Source of the DNA: Platanthera guangdongensis
Taxonomy: Eukaryota > Streptophyta > Magnoliopsida > Asparagales > Orchidaceae
Length of the DNA stretch: 64,000 nucleotides
Assembly (NCBI GenBank): GCA_039583875.1
Contig: CM077157.1
Location: forward strand, 75,020,346 to 75,084,345
Reading direction: 5' to 3'
Shown here piece by piece: positions 42,955 through 54,112 of the stretch; position 1 is the stretch's first letter, and each line of letters starts with the position of its first letter. The notes beneath the pieces are model-generated. The model saw only the letters and a program-made list of their open reading frames with translations. It did no database searches and was not told where the DNA came from. Position numbers and translations under genes: made by a program.

Positions 42955-43625
42955 CAGGCATTGATTGGAGCAAGTTCACTCAATGCCAGAGGTAAGGATT
43001 CAATATTGTCTAGCTAGAAATTTGTCAAAGTCCATAGACGTTGAGTGAGGATAGCTCACTCAATGCCAAATAACAAATATCATGAGTCTATCTTAGCCTA
43101 ACTGATAGATAGCCAAAATTATGGCTAAGTACACAGGCGTTGAGTGTAGTCTAGTCACTCAACGTCATACAGTAAAAAGCTGTGAGTCAGGTTGAGTCAG
43201 TCAAATCCTAGAGAAATATGCTAAAAATATGGCTAAGTACACATGCGTTGAGTGTGGTCTACTCACTCAACGCCATACAGCTTTTAGCATTGTGTGTTCT
43301 TGTGCCTGTCAACACCAGAGAAAAGTTAGGCAAAATTTTAACCAAGTCCACTGGAGTTGAGGATAACATACTCACTCAACGCCATGACAGAAAAATCTAT
43401 CTAAGTAGCAAAAGTGTTGAGTGTAGCTTACTCACTCAACACCATGACAGAAAAATCCATCTAAGTAGCAAAAGCTTTGAGTATAGCTTACTCACTCAAC
43501 ACCATGGAGGAATAACGTTGACTGTATCCTTGCATATGTGTTTTCAGATAGATATTTGTCTAAGTCCAAAAGCGTTGAGTGGATATTACTCTCTCAACGC
43601 CTAAGCTCAGAAAATTTGGCCATGT
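42955..43625. repeat. Array of GCGTTGAGTG..CACTCAACGC hairpins
   Basis: Nine or so units at 60-110 bp spacing. Examples lie near 43138, 43246, 43412 and 43571. Each has 8-10 bp complementary arms around an 8-12-nt loop, followed by a CATACAG or CATGACAG tail and GTCCA or AAGTA links. Confidence 0.85.
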
Positions 43626-43644
43626 CCAAATGCGTTGATAGTGT

Positions 43645-43885
43645 TTACTTTCGTCAAGCTGAGCTCTAAGTTCGTCGAACTAAGCTGCAAGTTCGTCGAA
43701 CTATGCTTTCATGTTTCGTCGAGCTGAGCTCTGAGTTTGTCGAACTAAGCTTTCACATTTCGTAGCGCTGAGCTATAAGTTTGCAGAACTAAGCTATAAG
43801 TTTGTCGAACTAAGATTTCATTTTCGTCGAGATGAACTCTGAGTTTTTCGAACTGAGTTCTACGTTCGTCGAAGTCTTTTGGTGC
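43645..43885. repeat. TTCGTCGAACT direct repeats in SIRE-2 LTR
   Basis: About nine copies of TTCGTCGAACTAAGCT / TTCGTCGAGCTGAGCT at roughly 25-bp spacing. The core TTCGTCGA is shared with the SIRE-3 LTRs and the SIRE-3 gag coding region. Confidence 0.8.
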
Positions 43886-44976
43886 TGAGTGATGGTTATT
43901 AACTCAACATCTTTGCTTCTAATGCTTGAATTTTGTCTATGTCCAGAGAGATGCCGAGTTATGGTGATGTCAGCAAAGTCAAAAAGTCATCCAAAATTCA
44001 AATGTTGCGGGAATGCTGCCAGAGGAGCTGGTGGTCAGCTGTCATCATCCTCTGCACTTAGAAAGAAATATTTTCATCTTTAAGTGTTGGGGCCCAAGCA
44101 CAACAAAGAGTCGTTGAATCAAGGGAAAGAATGTGTTGTATGGCTATTTCTCAGCCATCAATCCTGATGGTGGGCCCACTTATCAATTGGTCGTTATAGA
44201 ATAAAAAGAAGCTAATCAACCATTGCACAATGTTGAATCCTTGTCTAGGTTTTCTGAAAACGAAAGTGCGGCCAAATGTTAATCTTCTTCCTTGCCTTTC
44301 TTGTCGAGCCTGAAGAAGTTGTTCTGCACATAAAATTTAGCTGAGGAAATAGATAGCTGAAGCAATCACCATCTGCAACAGCAGGTTCAAAAGCAATTCT
44401 GAGGAAGAAGATCAACAAGCTCTGCAAAGAAACGATAGCTGTTTGAAGAAAGATTCAACTGCCGCCTTCTTTGTCTTCAACAACAAAAGATTGGGCTGAT
44501 ATCTGCTCAGTCCAGGAAGAAGTAGATACAGAGTTCTTGCTCAAGTGTCTAATCTAATCACCTTTTATTTCCTCTGTATAGATTCTTTGTGAGTCTGAAG
44601 TTGTAAGACTGTGTTATAAAGGCTAAGGTCTGTGTGACCTGTGGTTTGGCTTAGTGCCTTAGTGGTAAGTCTGTGTGACTTGTGAGGTCCTGCGAGATCT
44701 GTTTTCTTAACTCTTAAGGAGCCGAGTTTTGGGGGAAGAGCCTAGTCTAACACACTGTTAGAAAGGCGCAGAGTGATAGTGGACGTCACCAAGATTGGGG
44801 AACCACTATAAAATTGATGTGTCATTTGTGATTATTCTTGAAAGATAAAACTAACCTAATCACTAAGCACAAAAATCGACTAACAAGTAAGAAGATTGAA
44901 ATAGAGACAAAAAAACATATTCACCCCCCCCCCCCCCTCTAGGTGTTTAGCTAGACTTGTAAACAAGACTTTCAAG

Positions 44977-44988
44977 TGGTATCAGAGG
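44977..44988 (+). promoter_or_regulatory. SIRE-2 primer binding site
   Basis: TGGTATCAGAGG two bases after the LTR end TTCA; tRNA-Met type. Confidence 0.85.
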
Positions 44989-45066
44989 GAGGTTACTCCT
45001 TAAAGGCGTAACAGTCTGGGTAGATCTCCAAGGTTAGCTAGAACTTTATCTCTGTGGGTTCAAGAA

Positions 45067-46377
45067 TGAGTAATACGAAACTGAGTGTTGTAAGGCTTCC
45101 AATCTATATGAAGGAAGACTGTGGCATCTATAAAGCAAGGGTGAGGCAGTTCATTAAGCTGCTGACCCTAGGATGTATACTACAGTGGAAGAAGGACCAT
45201 TCATCCCAATGAAGGTCTCTGCACTAGATGCAAATGTCCAGACACCCAAGACATATTATGAGATGACTAAGGATGAGTTGGCCCTGGCCTCAATCGATAA
45301 GAGAGCAAAGAATATAATTATGAGTGTTGTTGATGACTCTATACTTCAGAATCTGATCCATTGCATGACAGTTATGGAAATGTGGGACACACTAATGATC
45401 TACATGAAGGGGACACATTAAGTTTGAGATGATAGGAAGTCCATGCTCAACCAAGATTATGAGGCTTTCAGGCAATCCAAGGGGGACAACATAACCACCA
45501 GTTATGAAAAGTTCTTTAGGATTATGAATGAATTGAAGACTTATGGAAGGGTATTCAGTCACTATGAACTGAATGACAAGTTCTTTAGATCTCTCACTAT
45601 AGAGTGTGACATAAAGATCTGTGCCATCAGAGAAGTGGCAAAGCTGGGTGACATTGCTCCTCACAACCTCCTTGGGAAGCTGCTATCATATGAGACGCAG
45701 CTGGCTGCCAGGAAAGAAGAGGAGAACAAGAGCAAGTCTCAGGTAAGAGACAAGGTTGTAGTATTCAAAGTTGAAGACTCCAACAAAAGTAGAAGAAAGT
45801 CTCCCTCTCCACCAAAGAGAGATGTTGAATATGATTCTGGAAGATCAGAGAAAAGCACATCAGACTGCCAATGGTCTGATGAAGATTTTCCTGCCTTCTC
45901 CAGGCAATTGGAGATAGTTCATGAAGAAAAAGCACTGGAGATGTCGGCCTTCCTCCTCCTCTCATCCTAAGGATGACTACTACAAGGATAGGAGGAAATC
46001 CTCTAAGGATGATAGGTATGGTTCCAAAACGATTAAACAGGTTTTATCTAACATGACTTGTGAACAGTGTAGAAAGCCAGAGAATGTAATAGCCGACTGC
46101 CCAGTCAAAAGAACGGAACATGCTGAGAAAAAGGACCACCAACAAAAATGCAAGAAGGGGAAGTCTCTTATTGCTAAGAAGCATAGAAGCTGGACTGACA
46201 CCTCCTCATCAGATTCAGAAGAAGAAGCCTACATAGGGTTGTACTCTACAGAAGATGGAGCTGTAAAAGCAGACTGCATTAAAAGGCTGGCTGATATAAA
46301 AGAAGAAGCTGAGAAGGTTCTTCCTGCTCTCAGGGTTGAAGTCAGGGCCCCTCTATCATAGTCTGATATAATAGAAC
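45067..46377 (+). pseudogene. SIRE-2 gag
   Basis: ATG at 45067 (MSNTKLSVVRLPIYMKEDC) then a frameshift near 45170. Next comes the gag block (DKRAKNIIMSVVDDS, MWDTLMIYMK; 45173-45421), a stop, and 45443-45970 (MLNQDYEAFRQSKGDN, YETQLAARKEE). Another frame (45921-46361) has a zinc knuckle CEQCRKPENVIADC in which the His is Asn, and an acidic DTSSSDSEEEA stretch. It is cut at 46378 by SIRE-3. Confidence 0.8.
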
Positions 46378-46735
46378 TGAAAGCGCGGGACGGAGGTCGA
46401 AGAAAACCTAGATATAAGTTTTCCAGAATATGAATCGACAAACTCCGTTCCACGAAAAAAAAATTCTTCAAACTGAGGTCGACAAAATAAATTGTAGACA
46501 AATAATTCATCGATCTCATCCAGAAGAATCGAACACAGTTCGTCGAACTCCGTTCGACGAAATGTATTATGAAGCAAAGTTCGTCGATCTCCGGTCGACG
46601 AATGTTGTTTCCACACACAGAGAATTCGTGGATCTACGGTCGACGAGAATCTCTCAAACTTTCCCTAATTCGTCGAACTCCGTTCCACAATCTCTGGAAA
46701 ATTCGTCGAAGGCAGACAGAAACTAGGTTAACTCT
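46378..46735 (-). repeat. SIRE-3 3' LTR remnant
   Basis: 358 bp. The low end has the LTR-end TGAAAG (46378), next CGGGACGG..GAAGAAAACCTAG matches 53206-53235 of the 5' LTR, so about 1 kb of the U5 side is missing. Contains TTCGTCGA hairpins, e.g. 9-bp arms TTCGTCGAA / TTCGACGAA with a 5-nt loop near 46536-46560. Confidence 0.65.
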
Positions 46736-46739
46736 TCTA

Positions 46740-49305
46740 CATTAATCATTCCCAGTTGATTTATAAAGAACAGATAGGTTTTCTCATCCAATAGCTTGGT
46801 AAAAATGTCTGCTCTCTATAAATCAGTAGGAATATGGATTAAGTTAATTTTCTTTTTGTCTAGATTATCTTTAATGAAATGATGTCTTATTTCAATATGC
46901 TTAGTCCTAGAATGGTTAAATGGATTCTGTGCTATAGCAATAGCACTAGTATTATCACAAAATAATGTTGAATTATTTAAGTTGACACAATAGTCTAAGA
47001 GTTGATTTTGTATTCATAACATCTGTGAACAGCAGCTGCTAGCAGCCATGTATTCTGCTTCTGTAGTTGATGTGGACACAGATGTCTGCATTTTACAAAA
47101 CTAGGAGACAAGTCTCATACCTAGGAACCGGCAAGATCCAGAGGTACTCTTCCTGTCTACTCTACATCCAGCATAGTCAGTATCTGAGTATCCAGTTAAC
47201 TCAAACTCTGACTCTACAGGATACTAGAGTCCTAGATTAGGGAAACTCTTTATATATCTCAAAATTCTTTTTAAGAGAATAAGGTGAGATTCTTTAGGGT
47301 TCTCTTGGAACCTAGCACAAAGGCATGTGGCAAACATTATAATATCAGGTCTGCTAGCTGTGAGGTATAATAGGGATAGAATAATTGCCCTATAATTTTA
47401 CTGATCTACAGGTCTCCCTGCTGCATCAGAATCCACAACAGCATTTGTAGCCATAGCGGCTTTCATCCCTGAAGCATCACCCATCCCAAACTTTTTGATA
47501 AGCTCTTTAGCATACTTAGCTTGGGAGAGGAAGATACTATCTGGGAGCTGCTTCACTTGGAGACCAAGGAAGTAGGAAAGCTCACCCATGCTACTCATCT
47601 CAAATTTAGAATGCATAAGGTCAGCAAACCTCTTGCACAATTTGGGATCAGTAGACCCAAAAATGATGTCATCCACATATATTTGTACTAATAAAATTTG
47701 GTCCTTATGATGTCTAGTGAAAAGTGTTTTATCTATGGTTCCTCTTGTAAATTTATGCTCTAAAATAAAGCTTGCTAAGGTCTCAAACCAAGCTCTTGGA
47801 GCTTGCTTTAAACCATAGAGAGCTTTATGCAATTTAAAAACAAAAGAGGGTTGAGTTGGAGAGATAAAACCTGGAGGTTGTTCTACGTAAACCTCTTCTT
47901 GAAGTACTCCATTCAAAAATGCACTCTTGATATCCATTTGGTAGACCTTGAATCTCTTGTGAGCTGCATAGGCAAGGAATATTCTAATGGCCTCTAACCT
48001 TGCAATAGGGGCAAAGGTTTGGTCATAATCAATTCCTTCCTCTTGCCTGTAGCCTTGAGAAACAAGCCTAGCCTTGTTCCTCACTATGTTGCCTTGAGCA
48101 TCCAACTTGTTCCTGTAGACCCATTTGGTTCAAATAACTGGGTAGTTATGGGGTCTTGGAACCAAATCCCAAACTCTACATCTCTCAAACTGATTTAGTT
48201 CTTCTTTCATTGCAATGATCCAGTGGGGATCTTCCTCAACTTCATGGATGGTGAGAGGTTCAATTTGAGAGAGAAAACAAGCATGCATCAAGTCTTGGTT
48301 GAGTTGATGCCTTGTCTGTACACCTGCTGAAATGTCTCCAATCACTTGAGATCTGGGGTGATCTCTAAGTGTGACAAGGTCAGTTGGTGGAGTTGGTTGA
48401 ACAACAGCTTCTGTAATTAATTCTTCTTGGGGAATGGTACTAGCTGTTGAGGGAAGTTCAGCCACTTCCTCTTGAATTTCTTCTTCACTTTCTTCAGCAA
48501 CCTATGGAGTAGGATGGTTTGATACCTCTTGGATAAGGTTTAGTCCATCCATAAACTCACACAGTTGATGTACCTGCAATAAGCTATTGGTAGAAATCTC
48601 TTTCTCCTTATATGGCATGTTAGCTTCATCAAAAGATACATGAACAGATTCTTCAATTTTTAGAGTAGATTTGTTATACACCCTATAAGCTTTACTGATC
48701 ATGGAGTATCCCAGAGACACTCCTTCATCAGCTTTAGCTTGAAATTTTGCTATGTATTTCTTGTCATTATTGTGATTGTAACAAATGCAACCAAAAATTT
48801 TAAAATAATCTACTTTAGGTTTCTTCCCTTTGAGTAATTCATAGGGAGTCTTGCCCTTCAACTTATGTATCAAACTTCTATTCAACATATAGTTGGAGGT
48901 GTTCACTGCCTCTGCCCAAAAGGATAGAGGAAGGTGAGCATCTGACAACAATGTAGTAGCAGATTCAATGAGGGTTCTATTTTTCCTTTCAGCTACCTCA
49001 TTTTGTTGAGGAGTTCTAAGAGCTGAGAAAGTGTGCATGATCCCTTCACTCTGACAAAACTCTTGTATAAGAAGAGAATCAAACTCTGTCCCATGATCAC
49101 TTCTGATCAGGGCAATGTGAGTATTGAACTCACTCTGTATGCATTTGAGAAACTCTGTCAAACACTTAAAGTTATTAAACTTCTTCCTCAGAAAGAACAT
49201 CCATGTGAATCTAGAGAAGTCATCTACAACTACTAAAGTATATGATTTCCCTCCTAAGCTTTGTACTGTAATGGGTCCAAAGAGATCCATGTGTAACAGA
49301 TACAA
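46740..49305 (-). pseudogene. SIRE-3 integrase, reverse transcriptase and RNase H
   Basis: Single frame with stops at 48502, 48130 (GGA to TGA in VIGTKWVY) and 47398. Integrase 49305-48502 shows D, D, E in HMDLFGP, RSDHGTEF and VAERKNR. The linker 48465-48130 has the family-typical DHPRSQVIGD. RT 48105-47398 has [25 protein letters not shown] and the catalytic YVDDIIFGS (about 47680). RNase H is decayed but keeps SVSTSTTEAEYMAA near 47080-47040. A few single changes separate it from an open frame. Confidence 0.87.
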
Positions 49306-49467
49306 AATCCTAGGTGAATCACTCTTATTAAGTGACTTGAAGCTAGTTTTGATTTGCTTGCCTAATTGACAAGCCCTGCAAAGTCCTTCCTTCTTGTAGG
49401 GGCCAGAAGGTAGTCCTCTAACAAGGTTGTCCTTGGATATCCTAGCAATGGTTCTAAGGTTTATATG

Positions 49468-49899
49468 TCATAATCTTTTATACCATAGTTCATTAGGTAT
49501 ACAAATGGAATTGAACAAGCATATATCTACCTTAGTTGAAAGAAAATCTACAAGATAAATGTTACCTTTCCTTTTACCTGTCAACACAGTTGTGTTGTCC
49601 TCTGATTTGATTTTGCATGAGGATTTGTTGAAAGTCACTTGGTAGCCTTCATCACACAGTTGACTGATGCTGATTAAGTTGTGCTTCAGTCCTTCCACAT
49701 AAGCTACTTCCTTGAATGTGACTGAGCCAATCTGGACTACATCAAATACTTTTGTTAGTTTAAAGTTTGAATCACCAAATATTACTTTGGATCCAAGTTT
49801 GGCTTTGAAGAATGTGAAATTCTCCTTGTTTCCTGTCATGTGCTTTGAGCACCCACTATCCATATACCATTTCTGGTTTGATGTTGGATAGATCTTCAC
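49468..49899 (-). pseudogene. SIRE-3 protease and pre-integrase
   Basis: Aspartic protease active site WYMDSGCSKHMTGN near 49872-49830, then VIFGDSNFKLTK and AYVEGLKHNLISISQLCDEG. In frame with the integrase, separated by a TGA at 49468 where Gly is expected (KRLGH). Confidence 0.85.
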
Positions 49900-49924
49900 C
49901 TGTACCTATAAGGAAAAACAAAAT

Positions 49925-52037
49925 TCAATTGTTCTTAACCCAGGTTACCTTGGGTCCTTTGTTTTGTTGAAAAGTAAAGCTGGAAAAAACTGATAAAGCA
50001 GGTTGCGATTTATAACCTAAAGGGTAATATTTCCTAGGTGGAATTACCCAATCAGCTACTGGATTAAATGTCTTATTAATTAGCTTAGAGTATCTGTAAG
50101 AGAAATGGTTTAGGTTTGGTCTTTCTGGGTTCGATGAATTGTTGTAAGTTCGTCGACCAGAGTTCGACGAATAGGGATGAGATCGTCGATCTCTGATCAG
50201 AGAATGACAGTAGTCATTTTCTACGCCCCAAGTTCGTCGACCTCTGCTTGACGAACCACACACAGTTCGTCGATCGCAGTTAGACGAATGGTTATATTTG
50301 AAGTTTGCATTCAGCGTTCGTCGATCTGGGTTTGACGAACTGGCAACATTTCGTCGATCTGAGTTCGACGAATGCTGTTGAACTTTGTTTTTATTTGCTA
50401 TTTTCAGATTTTTGTTTCTCTTATCTATGGGTCTAGGATTGTTTTCTGACATTGGTTTGTCTATTAACTTTTCTTTTCCCTTTGCAGATATAAATTTGAT
50501 TGGGGTTGAAAGAATATTTTTCTTAACTATGGGGGGTAAGCTTGATGAAGCACCCAAGCCCAACTTGCCATTTAATCTGGCATTCACTGTGCTTGTGATG
50601 TCCATCGGCATGAGGATTCTCCCATTGACAGATTGCTCAAGTTGCTTGGCCTCACACAATTCAGATTTTAGTTTAATTATTTGCTCATTAGCTAAGGTTA
50701 ATTGGTCTGTTAGCTTTATGTTTTCTGAATTTACAGATTCAATATTTCCTACTCTTTCTCTAAGAGTTTTTATTTCTTTCTCTGAGTTAATTAAGTATAG
50801 GCACATAGATTTGAATTCAGATTTAAATAAGTCAGAACTAAAGTAAATAACCTGATCTGCCTCTGAGTCTGAGGCAGCTTCATCTTCAGAATCTTCTTCT
50901 GATCCAGAATTACTACTGGAGGCATCAATTGCCATTAGGCACACCTCCTTGGATCTAGCTTCTTCCTCTTCTTCACTTGAACTGGAGGAGGATGTTTCTT
51001 CTTCTGTGCCACTCCAAGTCTCAGCGACAAATCCCTTGTCCTTCTTTTTATATTTGTTGTAAGAGGGTCTGCTGCCATGCTTTCTCTTGGAATCCTTTTC
51101 TCTGCTCTTGTCCTTATTCTGGTTTTCTGGATATTCTGAGATGTAGTGTGCAGGCTTTCTGCAACCAAAGCACACAACCTCCTTGGTTGGTGTCATGACA
51201 TACTTGGGCTTATCATACTGTCTGGATGTTTTCCTTCTGAAGTCCTTCCATGCCATCTTGTAGAACCTTTTGGCAAAGAGGCTCATGAGCTCTTCATTTA
51301 AAGTTGATGTCTCACTTTATTCAGATGCTTTGAAGGCTATACTGTGCTCCTTTCTAACTGGAGTTGTTGCCTTCCGTTCTGCTGCTTTTCTGGATTTTAT
51401 CAGCTGCTCATAGGACTTCAATTTGCCTAGTAGAGACTGAGTTGAGATCTCATTGAGGCTTCTGGCTTCTTTGATTGGCCAGATTTTGGAATCCCAAGAG
51501 CTAGGGAAGCACATCAGAATCTTATCATTAACCTCTGTCAAAGTGATGTCCTTATCCAGGGTTTTGAGCTCATTGATGATTGTGCTCAACCTGTTGTACA
51601 TTTCTGCCACTAATTCATTCTCATCCTTTTTAAAGTTCTCATACAGGGATATGAGATTGGATCTTCTGTCCTTTCTTTCATCTGCAAAGCCAGCTACCAT
51701 TTGGTTGAGGGAATCCCAAATGGCCTTGGCTGAGGTGCACTCAACCAGCTTCTGGAATATGTCATCTGACATAGTCTGGGGTAAGATATTCATTGCCTTA
51801 GCATCTGCCATCTTGGCTTTCTTGTAGGCTTCATTGTTTCTGGAGGAGGAACTATAGTCATGTTTGTTGAAGTGCTTGAAGAAGCTGAGGTGCTGGTGGT
51901 ACTCCTGTCAAGATAACAGAAAAGATATCCTCATCAATAGAATTCATGTATAACATGATTCTTGCCTTCCAGATGGCAAACTTGTTAAGGTTGCACACTG
52001 GAGGTCTGATGCTTGCATAATCTTTGTTTTGGGCCAT
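49925..52037 (-). pseudogene. SIRE-3 gag with SSNxDRR repeats
   Basis: Starts ATG 52037 (MAQNKDYASIRPPVCNLNKF), shifts frame near 51840, then 51811-51317 (core gag, KAIWDSLNQM, ETQ-like LLGKLKSYEQLI), TAA at 51317, and in the same frame 51286-49925. The last part has a knuckle-like CFGCRKPAHYISEYPE in which the last Cys is Tyr. A long acidic serine-rich coiled-coil region follows, then (about 50375-50105) a run of SSN-S/P/C-D/G-RR-T units encoded by TTCGTCGA palindromes. The C-terminus ends at 49925 just before the protease frame. Confidence 0.8.
50105..50380 (-). repeat. TTCGTCGA hairpin units inside SIRE-3 gag coding region
   Basis: Seven units. The best has arms ATTCGTCGA and TCGACGAAT with a 7-nt loop (about 50346-50372); others lie near 50141, 50232, 50266 and 50320. 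In protein they give NSDRRN, NPDRRT, NCDRRT and NSGRRT. The same DNA motif fills the SIRE-3 LTR. Confidence 0.85.
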
Positions 52038-52154
52038 GTTTGTGAAGAGATAAGTCTAATAACAAAAGCAAACAAGCAGATCTAACAAGAGGGATCTTTG
52101 TGGTTCAGGTGTTAGCTTGTGCATCACTAAGGTGTGGTATTTTAACCAACCTCC

Positions 52155-52165
52155 CTCTGATACCA
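52155..52165 (-). promoter_or_regulatory. SIRE-3 primer binding site
   Basis: TGGTATCAGAG on the minus strand, two bases from the 5' LTR end. Confidence 0.85.
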
Positions 52166-52167
52166 AT

Positions 52168-54112
52168 TGAAAGTGCAGGTTAGATCTGATATACACTATA
52201 TGGGGTGAATAGAGTATGGTGCTCACTAAAAACTTTTTACAACTTCTGTTGTATTCCTAAGTGAACAGGGAAGCAAATAAAATAGAGTAGGCATAACAAC
52301 TATCTAAACATAGATCAACACAGAACAATCACAGTGCACAGCCAGAAAATAAAAGAAAAGAGCAACCAGACGACACAAAAATTTTATAGTGGTTCCCCAA
52401 CCTGGGTACATCCACTCTTCTACCACCCTGGTAGGAATCCACTCAGGTTTTTGATCAGGTGCCTGACACCAATGAGCCTTTGTTCAGGTGCTCAAAAACC
52501 AAACCTCAAGTCTTTTGGAAGGAGACTTGCAACTAGAATAATTTTGAAGGGATTTAAAACCTTGTACAGGAATTTGAAGTAAAAGAGATGGTGTCTTCTC
52601 TGTCAACAATCAGAGAGAAGACTTGTGGATTGATTGTAGCAGATCTTGCTCCCCCTGAGATCTTGAATTGGTCAGGAAAGCTGGAGCACTGCTTCAGGGT
52701 GATAGGTCTTCAATGACCTAGAATGCCCGGACAAGAAATGCTTCAGGAACTTCTTTTGACAGATAAAGTTTGTTGTCCTTGGAAGTTGTCCTGAGAATAG
52801 AGAGAAGAAGACTCTTGATTGAATTTGATTGTTCTTCTTCTTCTTATTCAAAAAGTTCTCTGGTCAAGGCTGATTGTAGTCAAGAACTCTTGATTTGAGA
52901 ATGATTGTTCTTCTCTGCAACCTCAGAGTGTCTGATTGTGTATTGCTTGCTGTACTGTAATTCTGTTACTCTATCACTGCGTGATCCTTTTCTTTCTTAC
53001 TATGTGTCTTTCTGACTGAGGAACATTCAAACTTTTGAATGTCGAGCAGTAATTGCAATCGGCTTTGGAAAGAAGCAACAATCAATAATTTCCCTAACTG
53101 TCCCATGGAAAAATGGCATGAAATCGTCCATAGTCAATGCGCGTTCCAACAGTAACATTTCAAGAAGATCTGACATTAAATGTTCAGGAATTATCGCCAA
53201 GAAACGGGACGGGAAACTTGAAGAAAACCTAGTCTGGATTCGTCGAACGAAGAACACAATTCGTCGAGCTGCACTTGTGTTCGTCGAGCTGAACTTGAGT
53301 TCGTCGAGCTGAGCTTGAGAGAGTTCGTCGACCAGACAATCTTCATTCGTCAAACAGACAGACTTCATTCGTCGAGCTGAGAATCAAATTCGTCGAGCTG
53401 AGAAAAGTTCTGGACTTAGGCAAAATATTCTGCATCTGCTGAAATGATGTGTCGACATATGTTGGTCTCGATAGATTGATCTTGGTGTCGATAGATTGGT
53501 CTTGGTGTCGACACAAATCCTCTGGTGTCGACATAAGCTGGTGTCGACTGATATCCTGGTGTTGACACAAATCCTCTGGTGTCGACATAAGCTGGTGTCG
53601 ACACAAACCCTAAGTGTCGACATAAATTCTCTGAGTCCAGAAATCGTCGAGTAGAGTATAGCATTCGTCGACCTGAGAAGATGACTTAGTCGACCTGAGA
53701 AGCTGTGAACATGAGGTCCAAGTTCGTCGAGCTCAGAATATAATTCGTCGACCGAAGCTTAAAGCTGGACTTAGAAAATTTGAAGTTCTCCTGACTTTGG
53801 CTTGATGTAGAAACTGAGTCTTCGTCGAACAGATAACACAAATCGTCGAGCTCAGCACTAAGAATTGTCTCACGATTGTCGAGCGCAGAACTCCTTTCGT
53901 CGAGCTGAGTTCGATGAATGTCAAACTCAATTGACTTGGTCTTGAAATCCTCTAAGTCTGAAGTCTCTGATGGTCTTGTTGATAGCTGGTCCATCTGGAG
54001 TTGAGCCTAAGGACTTGACATAGACTCTAGGACACAAATTTGACCCTGGCTATACATGATGGGTCACATCCTAAGTCAGTGAACCTAGCCCAAATCAACT
54101 AGGGATCCAATA
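52168..54112 (-). repeat. SIRE-3 5' LTR
   Basis: 1945 bp; minus-strand start TATTGGATCCCTAG (TG changed to TA), end ..CTTTCA. Carries TTCGTCGA-type units (53235-53345 and 53640-53930) and a GTGTCGACAC block (53445-53625) with a 10-bp perfect palindrome repeated, spaced about 18-30 bp. Confidence 0.75.

Larger units (their letters stand above)
42774..44974 (+). repeat. SIRE-2 5' LTR with two motif arrays
   Basis: Start TGTTGGGTCGATTG (compare TGTTGGGTACATTG of SIRE-1), end ..GACTTTCA next to the primer site; about 2.2 kb, start uncertain by a few bases. Holds a hairpin array (42955-43625), a TTCGTCGAACT array (43645-43885) and a poly-C run (about 44926-44938) in the CCCTCTAGG end block. Confidence 0.7.
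46378..54112 (-). mobile_element. SIRE-3: near-complete SIRE-type copia element
   Basis: 5' LTR 54112-52168, primer site 52165-52155, gag 52037-49925, protease/integrase/RT 49899-47398, RNase H to about 46740, and a shortened 3' LTR (46735-46378). The pol frame is continuous apart from single-codon stops, so it is better preserved than SIRE-1 or SIRE-2. Confidence 0.82.
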
